The notes below the pieces were generated by a model. The model made no database searches and had not been told where the DNA came from. It worked only from the letters and a program-made list of their open reading frames with translations. A stretch of DNA of 64,000 nt from Firmicutes bacterium AF25-13AC. GTDB lineage: Bacteria; Bacillota; Clostridia; Lachnospirales; Lachnospiraceae. The DNA is taken from NCBI GenBank assembly GCA_003478935.1, contig QUFP01000001.1, forward strand, positions 62,001 through 126,000. The letters run 5' to 3'. Position 1 is the first letter of the stretch; every line of letters begins with the position of its first letter. A program made the translations under genes and the position numbers. Below, piece after piece: positions 37,509-46,963 of this stretch.

Positions 37509-39050
37509 ATGGAGAAGGAGTCGGTTATTGTATTAGACTTTGGTGGTCAGTATAATCAGCTGATTGCACGCCGCGTGCGCGAGTGCAACGTATACTGTGA
37601 GGTAAAGCCTTACACGATGAGCCTGGAAGAGATCAAAAAAATAAATCCTAAGGGAATCATCTTTACTGGTGGTCCAAACAGCGTTTATGATGAAAAGTCA
37701 CCACATTATGACAAAGCCATTTTTGAATTGGGTATTCCGATTCTTGGTATTTGCTATGGTTCACAGTTAATGGCATGGAGTCTTGGCGGAACTGTAGAGA
37801 CAGCACCGACAAGTGAGTATGGACATACAGAGGTGGAGGTTGACACAGAGGACGCTTTATTTGAAGGCGTATCAAAGACAACTGTTTGCTGGATGAGCCA
37901 CACTGATTACATTGCAAAGGCACCGCAAGGTTTTCGTGTGACTGCACATACACCTGTATGCCCGGTAGCCGCAATGTCCTGCCCAGAGAGAAAGCTTTAT
38001 GCAACACAGTTCCATCCGGAAGTTATGCATACAGCAGAGGGTATGAAGATGCTCTCAAACTTCGTATACAAGGTTTGTGGATGTCACGGAGATTGGAAAA
38101 TGTCATCCTTTGTAGAGACAACAATCGCACAGCTACGCGAGCGTATCGGTAATGGCAAGGTTCTTTGTGCATTATCTGGCGGAGTAGATTCTTCTGTTGC
38201 AGCCGTACTTCTTTCTAAGGCAATTGGCAAACAGCTGACTTGTGTATTTGTAGATCATGGCCTGCTTCGTAAAAATGAGGGTGATGAGGTTGAGGCTGTA
38301 TTTGGACCAAACGGCTCATATGAGTTAAACTTTATTCGTGTCAATGCACAGCAGCGTTATTATGAGAAGTTAAAGGGCGTTACAGAGCCAGAAGCAAAGA
38401 GAAAGATTATCGGTGAGGAGTTCATCCGCGTATTCGAGGAAGAGGCAAGAAAGATCGGTGCTGTCGACTATCTGGTACAGGGAACCATCTACCCGGATGT
38501 TATCGAGTCTGGTCTTGGAAAGTCAGCTGTTATTAAGTCTCACCACAACGTAGGAGGACTTCCAGACGTAGTTGATTTCAAGGAGATCGTAGAGCCGCTT
38601 CGTATGCTGTTTAAGGATGAGGTTCGTAAGGTAGGATTAGAGCTAGGCATTCCGGAATATCTTGTATATCGTCAGCCATTCCCGGGCCCAGGTCTTGGAA
38701 TCCGTATTATCGGAGAGGTAACAGAGGAAAAGGTAAAGATCGTTCAGGAGGCTGATTATATCTACCGTGAGGAGATTGCAAAGGCAGGTTTGGATAAGGG
38801 TCTTGGTCAGTATTTTGCAGCACTTACAAACATGAGAAGTGTTGGTGTTATGGGTGATTTCCGTACCTACGATTACGCAATTGCGCTTCGCGCTGTAAAT
38901 ACTTCAGATTTCATGACTGCTGACGCAGCGCAGCTTCCGTGGGAAGTACTTGGAAAGGTAACAAACCGTATCGTTAATGAGGTAAAGGGTGTAAACCGCG
39001 TAATGTACGACTGCACAGGAAAGCCGCCGGCAACAATAGAGTTTGAATAA
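37509..39050 (+). CDS. guaA: GMP synthase (glutamine-hydrolysing)
   Basis: This 513-residue protein has the GATase class-I domain with catalytic C82 (G-I-C-Y-G-S-Q-L) and H/E in F-H-P-E-V. The ATP-pyrophosphatase loop L-S-G-G-V-D-S-S is near residue 225, and the dimer domain ends in the typical tail P-A-T-I-E-F-E. It amidates XMP to GMP. The 3' end of guaA is a well-known integration target for mobile elements, and foreign DNA does follow here. The coding sequence itself is intact. Confidence 0.97.
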   Translation: MEKESVIVLDFGGQYNQLIARRVRECNVYCEVKPYTMSLEEIKKINPKGIIFTGGPNSVYDEKSPHYDKAIFELGIPILGICYGSQLMAWSLGGTVETAPTSEYGHTEVEVDTEDALFEGVSKTTVCWMSHTDYIAKAPQGFRVTAHTPVCPVAAMSCPERKLYATQFHPEVMHTAEGMKMLSNFVYKVCGCHGDWKMSSFVETTIAQLRERIGNGKVLCALSGGVDSSVAAVLLSKAIGKQLTCVFVDHGLLRKNEGDEVEAVFGPNGSYELNFIRVNAQQRYYEKLKGVTEPEAKRKIIGEEFIRVFEEEARKIGAVDYLVQGTIYPDVIESGLGKSAVIKSHHNVGGLPDVVDFKEIVEPLRMLFKDEVRKVGLELGIPEYLVYRQPFPGPGLGIRIIGEVTEEKVKIVQEADYIYREEIAKAGLDKGLGQYFAALTNMRSVGVMGDFRTYDYAIALRAVNTSDFMTADAAQLPWEVLGKVTNRIVNEVKGVNRVMYDCTGKPPATIEFE

Positions 39051-39057
39051 CGGACAA

Positions 39058-39098
39058 AAAACCTCGGATGCCCATTTTACAAGGGTTTCCGAGGTTTT
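39058..39098 (+). terminator. guaA terminator
   Basis: An 11-bp perfect outer stem (39058-39068 with 39088-39098) plus an inner CCC/GGG pairing is followed by T-rich sequence. Confidence 0.85.
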
Positions 39099-39108
39099 GT
39101 TATGTCTG

Positions 39109-39130
39109 TTGGCTCTATTTTGGCTCTATT
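39109..39130 (+). repeat. tandem direct repeat TTGGCTCTATT x2
   Basis: Two perfect adjacent 11-bp copies (39109-39119, 39120-39130) lie 58 bases after the guaA stop. One-turn spacing resembles arm-type recombinase binding sites at an element end. Confidence 0.6.
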
Positions 39131-39163
39131 TAAGAAATTTTGATAGGTAAAAACGTCGACGGA

Positions 39164-39751
39164 TTAAAAAATATAGGATTTGAGCAACCAAACAAAAAAC
39201 ATAGATATAATAAATCCGATTGTGGCACTTAGTAAAGCTGAAAGCAGTTGCTGATAAGGACGTTTTCCTTTTTCTTGTGCTTTTTCAATTTCATCTAATT
39301 GCTTTCCTTCGGTGAATGCCACAATTTCTTTGTACGTCATAATATCATTTTCTTTTTTGAACTTTTCTACTCTTAAAGCGTAATATATCATAATTAAGAA
39401 AAGAATTCCCCAAACGATATATCCACAATATCCTAAAAATACTGCCAATGGCACAGCTGCAATGACAGTTAATATTAAAAGTACTGTAAAAATAGCTCCA
39501 TCACGATTAAATTTCTGTATAGCTTCTTTGCTAATTTCTTCTTTCATAGTAGTAATATCTCCTTTGATTAGTTGATCAAGAGAGATGTGAAATGTTGAAC
39601 TTAACAGTAGCAGGCTATGAATATCTGGATAACTTTTATCATTTTCCCAATTAGAAATAGTTTGTCTTGTGACATATATTTTTTCTGCAAGTTCTTCCTG
39701 AGATAAATTCATATCTGTTCGATATCTTTTTATCTGTTTATACAGTTCCAA
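39164..39751 (-). CDS. XRE-family regulator with membrane domain
   Basis: This 195-residue protein has an N-terminal HTH_3 domain (L-S-Q-E-E-L-A-E-K-I-Y-V-T-R-Q-T-I-S-N-W-E, residues 16-36), a linker, then membrane helices at about residues 85-122 and 168-192. Such membrane-tethered XRE proteins are widespread in Firmicutes mobile and stress loci; their ligands are mostly unknown. Start ATG has an AAGGAGG site. It may be chromosomal or part of the element. Confidence 0.85.
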   Translation of the reverse strand: MELYKQIKRYRTDMNLSQEELAEKIYVTRQTISNWENDKSYPDIHSLLLLSSTFHISLDQLIKGDITTMKEEISKEAIQKFNRDGAIFTVLLILTVIAAVPLAVFLGYCGYIVWGILFLIMIYYALRVEKFKKENDIMTYKEIVAFTEGKQLDEIEKAQEKGKRPYQQLLSALLSATIGFIISMFFVWLLKSYIF

Positions 39752-39894
39752 TGCGCGTCCTCCTTTTTACGTGTTTTTTCTCTCGACCTAGACATATCGT
39801 ATTAAATGTTAGTAAATGATTCTATCAAAATGCTTTTACATAGAGTAAATTCAATAGTCAAAGGTCTTTTACATAGTAGAATGAGAGGTTATAT

Positions 39895-40437
39895 CTATTG
39901 TGGAAATACTTTTACAGTAATTCTGTTGGTTCCTTTTTTGACAACCATATTATCATCTACTAGATGATTTTTTATATCTTCTATGTTCTGCTCAATCTCA
40001 GTGATAGTTTCTGCATAATTATCTTCGGCACTCAATTTATTCTTGGAGTTTTCCAGATTTTCTTTTATTTGCTTTGCTTTAAGATAGGTGCAAAGTTTAT
40101 TGTTGATAGCAGCGTTCTGAAAAGAAAATTTCACAGTAGAAGGGATAAACTCTCCATTTTCATCTCTTTCTGCTTCAAATTTCATATCTACTTGCTCATC
40201 TAATTTAAACAGTAAAGAAAGTACATCAGATACAGTTTCTATATCAAAATCCATGAATAGATTAATGCTGATGCCAAGAGCGTTTGTGATTTTCAGTAAT
40301 TGATCCGGCTTTGGATTGCGAATACCATACTCATACTTTTTGATAGTAGCCGGATTTATGCCGGAAAGATTTCCCAACATTTCTTGTGATATTCCACGTA
40401 TATTCCGATAATATTTGATTTTTTCTCCGACAGTCAT
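39895..40437 (-). CDS. XRE-family repressor of the element
   Basis: This 180-residue protein begins M-T-V-G-E-K-I-K-Y-Y-R-N and has an HTH (I-S-Q-E-M-L-G-N-L-S-G-I-N-P-A-T-I-K-K-Y-E). A coiled, Lys/Glu-rich C-terminal half is probably for dimerisation. ATG 40437 has AAAAAGGAG upstream; the longer open frame starts inside the regulatory region and is not credible. It is divergent from xis and faces three ACAC...GTGT operators, so it is probably the repressor controlling excision and its own gene. Confidence 0.85.
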   Translation of the reverse strand: MTVGEKIKYYRNIRGISQEMLGNLSGINPATIKKYEYGIRNPKPDQLLKITNALGISINLFMDFDIETVSDVLSLLFKLDEQVDMKFEAERDENGEFIPSTVKFSFQNAAINNKLCTYLKAKQIKENLENSKNKLSAEDNYAETITEIEQNIEDIKNHLVDDNMVVKKGTNRITVKVFPQ

Positions 40438-40490
40438 AGTGTTTCTCCTTTTTGTGCTTTGTGGGTATAGAGATAGTTTAGCACATTGGG

Positions 40491-40578
40491 ACACATTTGT
40501 GTATAAAAATTTATGAAAAATACTTGACGAACACAAATGTGTACTATATAATACGAATTGCAAGGAACACAAAAGTGT
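40491..40578 (+). promoter_or_regulatory. xis promoter with three dyad operators
   Basis: Promoter TTGACG (40524-40529) - 17 bases - TATAAT (40547-40552). Operators are ACACATTTGTGT (40491-40502), ACACAAATGTGT (40531-40542, inside the spacer) and ACACAAAAGTGT (40567-40578). The middle one is a perfect palindrome and would block polymerase directly. Centre spacings of 40 and 36 bases suggest cooperative binding. Confidence 0.8.
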
Positions 40579-40609
40579 ACTAAGATTAAAGAGGAAAGGA
40601 GAAATGAAT

Positions 40610-40798
40610 ATGGAGAATACGATGAAAATGTATATTACCGCAGATGAAGTTGCTGAATTACTCGGAGTATCTAGAGGGTATGCATATAAAGTTATTCGAG
40701 GACTGAATGATGAGTTGAAAGCAAAGGGATTTCGAGTGATTTCAGGGAAAGTGCCAAGAAAGTATTTTCAGGAAAAATATTATGGAATGGTTGTTTAG
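40610..40798 (+). CDS. excisionase-like HTH protein
   Basis: This 62-residue protein (from ATG 40610, AGGAG 8 bases upstream) is a winged/MerR-like HTH: Y-I-T-A-D-E-V-A-E-L-L-G-V-S-R-G-Y-A-Y-K. It resembles the Xis-type proteins that lie just before tyrosine integrases in Firmicutes elements. It should bend DNA and direct the integrase toward excision. The integrase begins 20 bases after its stop. Confidence 0.75.
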   Translation: MENTMKMYITADEVAELLGVSRGYAYKVIRGLNDELKAKGFRVISGKVPRKYFQEKYYGMVV

Positions 40799-40818
40799 AA
40801 GAAAGAGGGGATGAAGAT

Positions 40819-41775
40819 ATGCCGGCAACAAGAGACGGAAAATTATGGCGCAGTCAGTTTTATTATAAAGACTGGCAGGGAGTACGCCGCAAAAAGAACA
40901 AACGAGGTTTTAAGACAAAAGGAGAAGCAGATGAATGGGAAAGAAACTTTCTTCAGCAACAGCAGAAGAATCTGGATATCAGTTTTGAGAATTTTGTAGA
41001 AATTTATTTTGCGGATATGGAGAACCGTTTACGGGAAAGCACGATTATTAATAAGCGATATGTGTTTGACTTGAAAGTAACTCCGTATTTCAAACATAAG
41101 AAAATGTGTGAAATTCAAACTTCAGATATCAGAGCATGGCAGAATGAGTTGATTAAAAAGGGATATGCTCCGACTTATCTGAAAAGTATTAACAATCAGT
41201 TGGCAGCGCTTTTTAATTATGCTGTACGCTATTATGATCTGCGTGATAATCCTTGCAGAAAAGCAGGAAGTATCGGAAAGAGCAAGGCTGATGAAATGGA
41301 TTTTTGGACAAAACAGGAGTTCAAAGAGTTCTTGCCATCTATGGATAGTAAGCCTGAAGCAAGAATGGCATTCCTGCTCTTATATTGGACTGGTATGAGA
41401 ATTGGAGAATTGCTTGCTTTAACTTATGAAGATATAGACTTAGAAAAACGTTGTATCACGATTAACAAGTCATATCAGCGTTTGAACGGTAAGGATATGA
41501 TCACGCCGCCGAAGACTCCGAAAAGCAATCGTCAAATATCTATTCCGCCATTTTTAGCGGAAGAATTAAAAGAATATTGCAGTATGTTGTATGGAATAAC
41601 GGCAAATGAAAGAATGTTTCGATTTACAAAATCATTCATGGAACATGAAATGGTTCGGGGGATAAAAGAAACAGGTGTTAGACGTATCCGTCTGCATGAT
41701 TTAAGACACCCGTATGTCAAGCCCACGACAAAAAAATTTATAACTTTTTTTGAAGTTTTTCGGGCAGCCTCATAG
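40819..41775 (+). pseudogene. int: tyrosine integrase, C-terminus cut off by a second element
   Basis: The protein has an N-terminal arm-binding domain (W-R-S-Q-F-Y-Y-K-D-W-Q-G), a SAM-like core-binding domain (about residues 55-140) and the catalytic domain start with the first Arg in G-M-R-I-G-E-L-L. The H-D-L-R-H box is present at about residues 293-297. After it the sequence should read S-H-A-S and continue 70-80 residues to the nucleophilic Tyr; instead it becomes P-Y-V-K-P-T-T-K and stops. The second Arg box is kept but the late His and the Tyr are lost, so it cannot be active. The break marks the left end of the serine-recombinase element. Confidence 0.88.
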
Positions 41776-41837
41776 CTGCCCATAGCTGTTTCAAATGGGT
41801 GTTCACGGTTATACCTCCTTTTCAGATTCCTTTGTTT

Positions 41838-43349
41838 CTAAGAAATCCTGTGTTGCATATTCAATCTCAATCCGCTCTCCTGGAAAGACGTAACTTTGTT
41901 GATAAGCCGGTCAATCAGAGCTTTTGTCAGCATATTGGCGTTTCCGACTTCCTGCATAATTTCCTGTTGTTTCAACTTGATTTCATAATCACTTTTTATC
42001 TGCTTTGTCTGTGCAGTAATGACAGCATGAACATTTTTGGCTTGTACCAGTTCCGTGTCATAAACCGCTTTTCGTGTTCGATAGGTTTCCAAATCAATCT
42101 CTCCAAGCGCATACTGCTCATAAAGATGCCGCTTGCTGTCTTGAATAGAACGGAGTTTTTCTTCATGTTCGGCCTGCTGGACTGTCTGCAAATCCAATTT
42201 ATCCTTATTGCTGTCAATTCCCAATGCCGGACACATTTGAGCCCGAATTGTTTCAAATACAACCTGCTCCAGATCAGCCATCTTTATGCGCACACCATGA
42301 CAAGGAAGCGTTTCAGCCACCTCGGAATGACGGCAATAAAACCACGCACCATTTCGTAGAGACATTGCATGATCGCAGCATCCACAGAATACCTTACCGC
42401 GGAGCAGATAATCACGCGGTTTTTTATTTGACAGAGAGAAACGCTTAATTGAAGCATTGGCTTTTTCAAATAGATCCACACTTATAATAGCCGGATGATG
42501 GTTCGGGATTTTGAACCACTCACTTTCATCCTTTAACTGTGTATGTCGGCTGCCAATCTCTTTTACCTTTCTCTTGCCAATTACATAGGTACCGATATAT
42601 CTTTGATCTTCTAAAATACGCAGGACCGTTGATGTACTCCAAACGCCGTTTGTTCGGGAAACATTGTAATAGTCCTTGCCTTTAAGTTTGCGATATTCCC
42701 CAGGGGTGGGGATATTCATGGCATACAATTTTCTTGTGATCTCGGCTGCGGTGTTGCCTTCAGACGCCCATTGAAATATCATCTGCACATTCGAGGCAAC
42801 ATCCTCGTCCGGTTCCATACGTCCGTCTGCACTCTTGCGATAGCCGTAAGGACAGATGACACTCTGATATTCCCCACGACTCATTTTTGCGTATTTTGCA
42901 CTTTTGGTTTTCATGGACATATCCCGGCTATAACACTCGCTGATAAGATACTTGAAAGCAATATCAATCCCTCCGGTATCACCTTTGAAATTAGCTGTGT
43001 CAAAATCATCACTGACGGAAATAAAACGGGTGTGGTAAAGAGGAAATACCCGCTCAATAAAATAGCCGGTTTCAATGCTGTTACGTCCAAATCGGGAAAG
43101 GTCTTTTACAATAATACAGTTGATTTTTCCGGCCTGAACCATTGTTAAAAGTTCCTGCACCGCCGGACGCTCAAAGTTTGTCCCCGTATGACCATTGTCA
43201 ATAAATTCCAAAATCTCGCTGTTATCCCATTCCGGCAGAGACATAGCTTTTTCACGAAGAATCAGTTTTTGATTTGGTATGCTCAAACTTTCAGTTTTGA
43301 AATCTTCCACAGAAAGACGGATATAAAGAGCAATCACATAGTTGCGCAC
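41838..43349 (-). CDS. large serine recombinase (third of three)
   Basis: This 503-residue protein has a resolvase domain with catalytic S13 in L-Y-I-R-L-S-V-E-D and I-V-K-D-L-S-R-F-G-R-N. A recombinase domain follows (W-S-T-S-T-V-L-R-I-L), then a zinc ribbon C-G-C-C...C-R-H...C-H and a coiled-coil C-terminus (about residues 370-480). It is nearest the element end and overlaps the preceding recombinase gene by 16 bases. Probable role: integration and excision of the element, alone or with its partners. Confidence 0.9.
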   Translation of the reverse strand: MRNYVIALYIRLSVEDFKTESLSIPNQKLILREKAMSLPEWDNSEILEFIDNGHTGTNFERPAVQELLTMVQAGKINCIIVKDLSRFGRNSIETGYFIERVFPLYHTRFISVSDDFDTANFKGDTGGIDIAFKYLISECYSRDMSMKTKSAKYAKMSRGEYQSVICPYGYRKSADGRMEPDEDVASNVQMIFQWASEGNTAAEITRKLYAMNIPTPGEYRKLKGKDYYNVSRTNGVWSTSTVLRILEDQRYIGTYVIGKRKVKEIGSRHTQLKDESEWFKIPNHHPAIISVDLFEKANASIKRFSLSNKKPRDYLLRGKVFCGCCDHAMSLRNGAWFYCRHSEVAETLPCHGVRIKMADLEQVVFETIRAQMCPALGIDSNKDKLDLQTVQQAEHEEKLRSIQDSKRHLYEQYALGEIDLETYRTRKAVYDTELVQAKNVHAVITAQTKQIKSDYEIKLKQQEIMQEVGNANMLTKALIDRLINKVTSFQESGLRLNMQHRIS

Positions 43350-44983
43350 GGTTCCACCGCCTTTCCCTGAAATTCATTTTTGAAACGGAAGGTCACATGA
43401 ATATTCCGCTCGTGGTCTATCTCAATTCGTTCAATGAGCCGTTCAATCAGTTCCGCAGTCAGCACATGATCCTGTGCCAGTGTTTTTGCATCCTTTTCCA
43501 TTGCACGGTATCTGGCAAGCTGGTTGTCCAGGGAGTCCATAGATTTTTCAAATACTTCAATCTCACCAGACAGAGCATTGATAGCATGTTCATAATCCGC
43601 TTTCAATTCAAAGTATTCGTCATTTGTCAAAATACCCTGTACAAAATTTTCATATAGGCCACGGATCAGCCGGCGTGTTTTTTCAATTTCCTGCCGTTTG
43701 GCCGACATCTGAATTTTCAGCTTATCTTTTTCCTGTTTTTGTCTTGCCTCCAACTGAAAGAGTGGCAGCGACATTCCCAGCGCAACTGTCAGCTCTTTTT
43801 CAAGAATAGCCGTAACAGTAGAAATCAGTTCTTTCTCCTGTATCATCGCACCTTTGCAGCTATCTTTTTCTACCCGGCTGTTTGTAAGGCAGTGGAACCA
43901 GTAAGTGTCGGGTCCTTTCCGGCGCTCGGCGCGTTGCCTGTGAAGGCTTCTGCCACAATCAGCACAGAACACTTTACCTTTGAAAATGTTTGGTGTGTAG
44001 GGACGTTTTGGAGTTGCTTTGCTTTCTTCACAGATCTGTTTTCTGTATTCCTGAACTGCATTAAACAACTCATGGCTGATGATCGGTTCATGGGTGCATT
44101 TTGCAATAATCAGATTATCTTCTCCAGCCTTGACCTGCTGATGATCTACAATCTTTGTTTTTCCTTGCACCAGATCGCCTGTATAGACTTCGCTTTCTAA
44201 AATTTTCATCACTGTACGGGTCTGCCATTTGCCGCTTCCAATCAGACCCGGACTGGTAATCTCGCCAGTGGCCTTTTTATAATGGCTCGGTGCCGGAATC
44301 CCCATCTCATTTAGATTGCGGACAATCCGGTTCAGTGCCACATGCTCATGTGCCCATTCAAAAATCTGTTTTACCACAGGGGCAGTATTTTCATCAATCA
44401 GAAGTTTATGGCAATTATCAGGATCTTTCCTGTAACCGTAAGGTGCCCGTGCACCAATATAGTCGCCGTCTTTCATAGCCTGCCGCGCTTGTGCTTTGAT
44501 TTTTCGTCCAATGTCCAGAGCATAGGCTTCATTGATCATATTTTTCAAAGGCAGCATGATACCGCCATGAAGATTTCCGGAATCCGCTGTATCAAACTGA
44601 TCCGTAACAGCAATGAAACGAACATTATGAGCATGGAAATACTGTTCGATATAATAACCTGTGTCAATAGAATTTCGCCCTAATCGGGAAAGATCCTTAA
44701 CAATCACACAGTTAATGTGGCCTGCTTCAATATCAGATAGCATTTGCTGAAATCCAGGGCGGTGAAAATTTGTCCCTGTCGCTCCGTTGTCGATATAGGT
44801 ATCATACACAACGAAGTCCGGTTTATCTGAAAGAAAGTCATTCAGTACCAGCTTTTGATTTTCTACTGAGCAGCCCCGCTTTTTGTTATCCTCCACAGAA
44901 AGACGGATATACAGAGCTACATGTACATATAAAGATGGTGCCGGCATAGGTGCCGCCGTCTGTTTTCTGCTTTTTCTTGCCAT
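43334..44983 (-). CDS. large serine recombinase (second of three)
   Basis: This 549-residue protein has S29 in L-Y-I-R-L-S-V-E-D, V-K-D-L-S-R-L-G-R-N, a zinc ribbon C-A-D-C-G-R...C and a coiled-coil tail. Its ATG follows the TAA of the first recombinase with no gap. It differs clearly from both neighbours, so this is not a recent triplication. It has an N-terminal extension of about 20 residues rich in Arg/Lys/Ala/Pro. Confidence 0.9.
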   Translation of the reverse strand: MARKSRKQTAAPMPAPSLYVHVALYIRLSVEDNKKRGCSVENQKLVLNDFLSDKPDFVVYDTYIDNGATGTNFHRPGFQQMLSDIEAGHINCVIVKDLSRLGRNSIDTGYYIEQYFHAHNVRFIAVTDQFDTADSGNLHGGIMLPLKNMINEAYALDIGRKIKAQARQAMKDGDYIGARAPYGYRKDPDNCHKLLIDENTAPVVKQIFEWAHEHVALNRIVRNLNEMGIPAPSHYKKATGEITSPGLIGSGKWQTRTVMKILESEVYTGDLVQGKTKIVDHQQVKAGEDNLIIAKCTHEPIISHELFNAVQEYRKQICEESKATPKRPYTPNIFKGKVFCADCGRSLHRQRAERRKGPDTYWFHCLTNSRVEKDSCKGAMIQEKELISTVTAILEKELTVALGMSLPLFQLEARQKQEKDKLKIQMSAKRQEIEKTRRLIRGLYENFVQGILTNDEYFELKADYEHAINALSGEIEVFEKSMDSLDNQLARYRAMEKDAKTLAQDHVLTAELIERLIERIEIDHERNIHVTFRFKNEFQGKAVEPCATM

Positions 44984-46612
44984 TTAGCCCACCATCCTTT
45001 CTTCATTTTTTGTAGCAATCTGTTCCGCCAAAGAGATTGCTTTCTGATATTCATCCTGGTAATTAAATTCAATATGCAGTTCATCTTTACCCATTACCCG
45101 TATGCTTCGGATAAGCTGCATGACTGCCCGGCGGTCAATATCCTCCATAGTAGAAAATCTCATAAAATGGTTGATCCAACGATTTCGTTCGCTTCGGTTT
45201 TCCAATACATCTGTAAGTTTATCGTTCCATTCAGCGATTGCCTTTTGGAACAGTTCAATATCTGCATTGTATTTTCGCTTATAAGAGAGAAATTCTTCCT
45301 TTGTCAGAATTCCACTCACCAGATTTTCATAGAGTTTTGCCTTAAAGCCCTCGGTCTGTGCCACACGCTTTTCATTTACTCTGATCTGTGCGGCATATTC
45401 CTGCGCCAATTCCCGGTTGATCCGTTCCTGACTGATACTGGACAGCAGGGCATCCAGAGAAGCAACATTTTCAATATGTCCTTTCAAACTGTCCTGCACA
45501 CATTCAATCAGATCCGACTCTTTCAGCATGACCGACGATGTGCAGCCATTCCCTTTGCCGGTCGGGCAGTAATAATAGTGATACTCTTTATCTTTATAGC
45601 GGTTCGTCTTGCGGGTCATACGGCAGCCACAGCAGCCGCAGATCAAAATACCGGAAAACAGGTAAACCTTATCCGATTTGGGAGAAGTCCTTGTGTCAAT
45701 CCTGCGGAGCCGTTGCACCAGATCAAAATCGTGCTTTTGTATGATCGCTTCATGGGTTCCCTCCACACGAATCCATTCCGAAGAAGGTTTGTCCTCACGC
45801 TCTTTTAATTTGAAATGGGGCGTTGTCTGTTTGCCCTGGACCAGTGTTCCGGTGTAAGTTTCATCCTGCAAAATGCGGATGATTGTAGTTGCAGACCATT
45901 TGCAATCCTTTCGGTCTGTATAGCCACCTTTTGCATGAGGCATTCCATGATTGCGCTTATACGCCAAAGGCGAAAGAATTCCTAATCGGTTCAGTTCATC
46001 CGCTATATGGGAAGCGCTGAATCCCTCCAGCCGTTTTCTGAAAATATCCCGCACAACATTAGCAGCATATTCGTCTACTTCCAGGCTCTTGTGTTTATCG
46101 CCGACTTTCACATAACCATAGATGGTAAAAGCACCTACAAAATCCCCGCTGCGCCGTTTTACTTCCAGGGCGCTCCGTGTCTTAACGGAAATATCCCGAC
46201 AGTAAGCCTCATTCATAATGTTTTTGACAGAAACTGTGAGATCATCGGCAGCGTCATTTTCCGTATCTACATTATCGTTAATTGCGATAAAACGCACTCC
46301 ATAGGCTGGAAATACCCTGCGCATATAACGGCCTGTTTCTATGTACTCACGACCTAAGCGGGAGAGGTCTTTGACAATCACGCAGTTAGCTTCGCCTTGT
46401 TCGATCATCCGCATCATTTCCTGAAATGCTGGGCGATCAAACAAAACACCACTATAACCATCGTCAATTTTTTCTGCCACAACCTCAATTTCCGGGTGTC
46501 GGGCTATGTAGTCATCGATCAGGCGCCGCTGGTTAGCAACGCTGTCACTTTCTACTGTTTTATCATCCGTGTAAGAAAGACGGATGTACTTAATCGCTTT
46601 GTAAACCTGCAT
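44984..46612 (-). CDS. large serine recombinase (first of three)
   Basis: This 542-residue protein starts at ATG 46612 with AAAGGAG 9 bases upstream; the longer frame to 46657 has no such site. S13 is in Y-I-R-L-S-Y-T-D-D, followed by V-K-D-L-S-R-L-G-R-E. A zinc ribbon C-G-C-C-G-C-R...C precedes a coiled coil and C-terminal region. It heads the coupled trio, preceded by 135 bases after the DUF6870-like gene. Confidence 0.9.
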   Translation of the reverse strand: MQVYKAIKYIRLSYTDDKTVESDSVANQRRLIDDYIARHPEIEVVAEKIDDGYSGVLFDRPAFQEMMRMIEQGEANCVIVKDLSRLGREYIETGRYMRRVFPAYGVRFIAINDNVDTENDAADDLTVSVKNIMNEAYCRDISVKTRSALEVKRRSGDFVGAFTIYGYVKVGDKHKSLEVDEYAANVVRDIFRKRLEGFSASHIADELNRLGILSPLAYKRNHGMPHAKGGYTDRKDCKWSATTIIRILQDETYTGTLVQGKQTTPHFKLKEREDKPSSEWIRVEGTHEAIIQKHDFDLVQRLRRIDTRTSPKSDKVYLFSGILICGCCGCRMTRKTNRYKDKEYHYYYCPTGKGNGCTSSVMLKESDLIECVQDSLKGHIENVASLDALLSSISQERINRELAQEYAAQIRVNEKRVAQTEGFKAKLYENLVSGILTKEEFLSYKRKYNADIELFQKAIAEWNDKLTDVLENRSERNRWINHFMRFSTMEDIDRRAVMQLIRSIRVMGKDELHIEFNYQDEYQKAISLAEQIATKNEERMVG

Positions 46613-46747
46613 AAAAAAACACTCCTTTCGTTGCACAGAAAAATCCCCGCAATTCAAGAAGTGTGGTTATGTCATATTCAATTCCTTTTCCGATTCTTAT
46701 TCTACCATGCTTTTACGGAAAAGTCAGCCCCTTTCTTAAAATTGCAG

Positions 46748-46963
46748 CTATCGCAAAATACCCTTGATACATTCTTCCAGAGTAGCACCTTCAGCAGAAA
46801 AACTGGCTTGTACAGTAAACCGTCCACACTTAAAATGGTATGGATTTTTGATTTGCTGAACAAATTCTGCAATCCGTTCATCACGAGAAAGTTCTTTGTT
46901 GACAGAGACATCCCGAATGTCTACCAGTGTACCCACTCCGCTGACAATGGTGTTCAATTCCAT
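46748..46963 (-). CDS. small DUF6870-like element protein
   Basis: This 71-residue protein has L-V-D-I-R-D-V-S-V-N-K-E-L-S-R-D-E-R and I-K-N-P-Y-H-F-K-C-G-R-F-T-V, a pattern I associate with DUF6870 proteins found beside element recombinases. The ribosome site is AAGGGAG. Function is unknown; the proximity to recombinases suggests a role in element control or directionality. The family name is from memory of the pattern. Confidence 0.6.
   Translation of the reverse strand: MELNTIVSGVGTLVDIRDVSVNKELSRDERIAEFVQQIKNPYHFKCGRFTVQASFSAEGATLEECIKGILR

Larger units (their letters stand above)
39051..41706. mobile_element. remnant of a guaA-linked integrative element (repressor-xis-int end)
   Basis: Just after guaA lie two XRE regulators, a divergent operator-bearing promoter, an excisionase-like gene and a tyrosine integrase that is cut short. 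This is the control-and-recombination end of an integrative element or prophage. The exact left end is not defined; a tandem 11-bp repeat at 39109 is a candidate recombinase site. The right end is lost at the junction with the serine-recombinase element near 41,705. Confidence 0.6.

Noticed and set aside
40438-40572. Longer N-terminus for the XRE repressor
   Set aside because: It would cover the operator region, and AAAAAGGAG fits ATG 40437.
45074-45808. 244-residue plus-strand frame
   Set aside because: Lies entirely antisense to an intact serine recombinase; the long antisense frame reflects codon bias.
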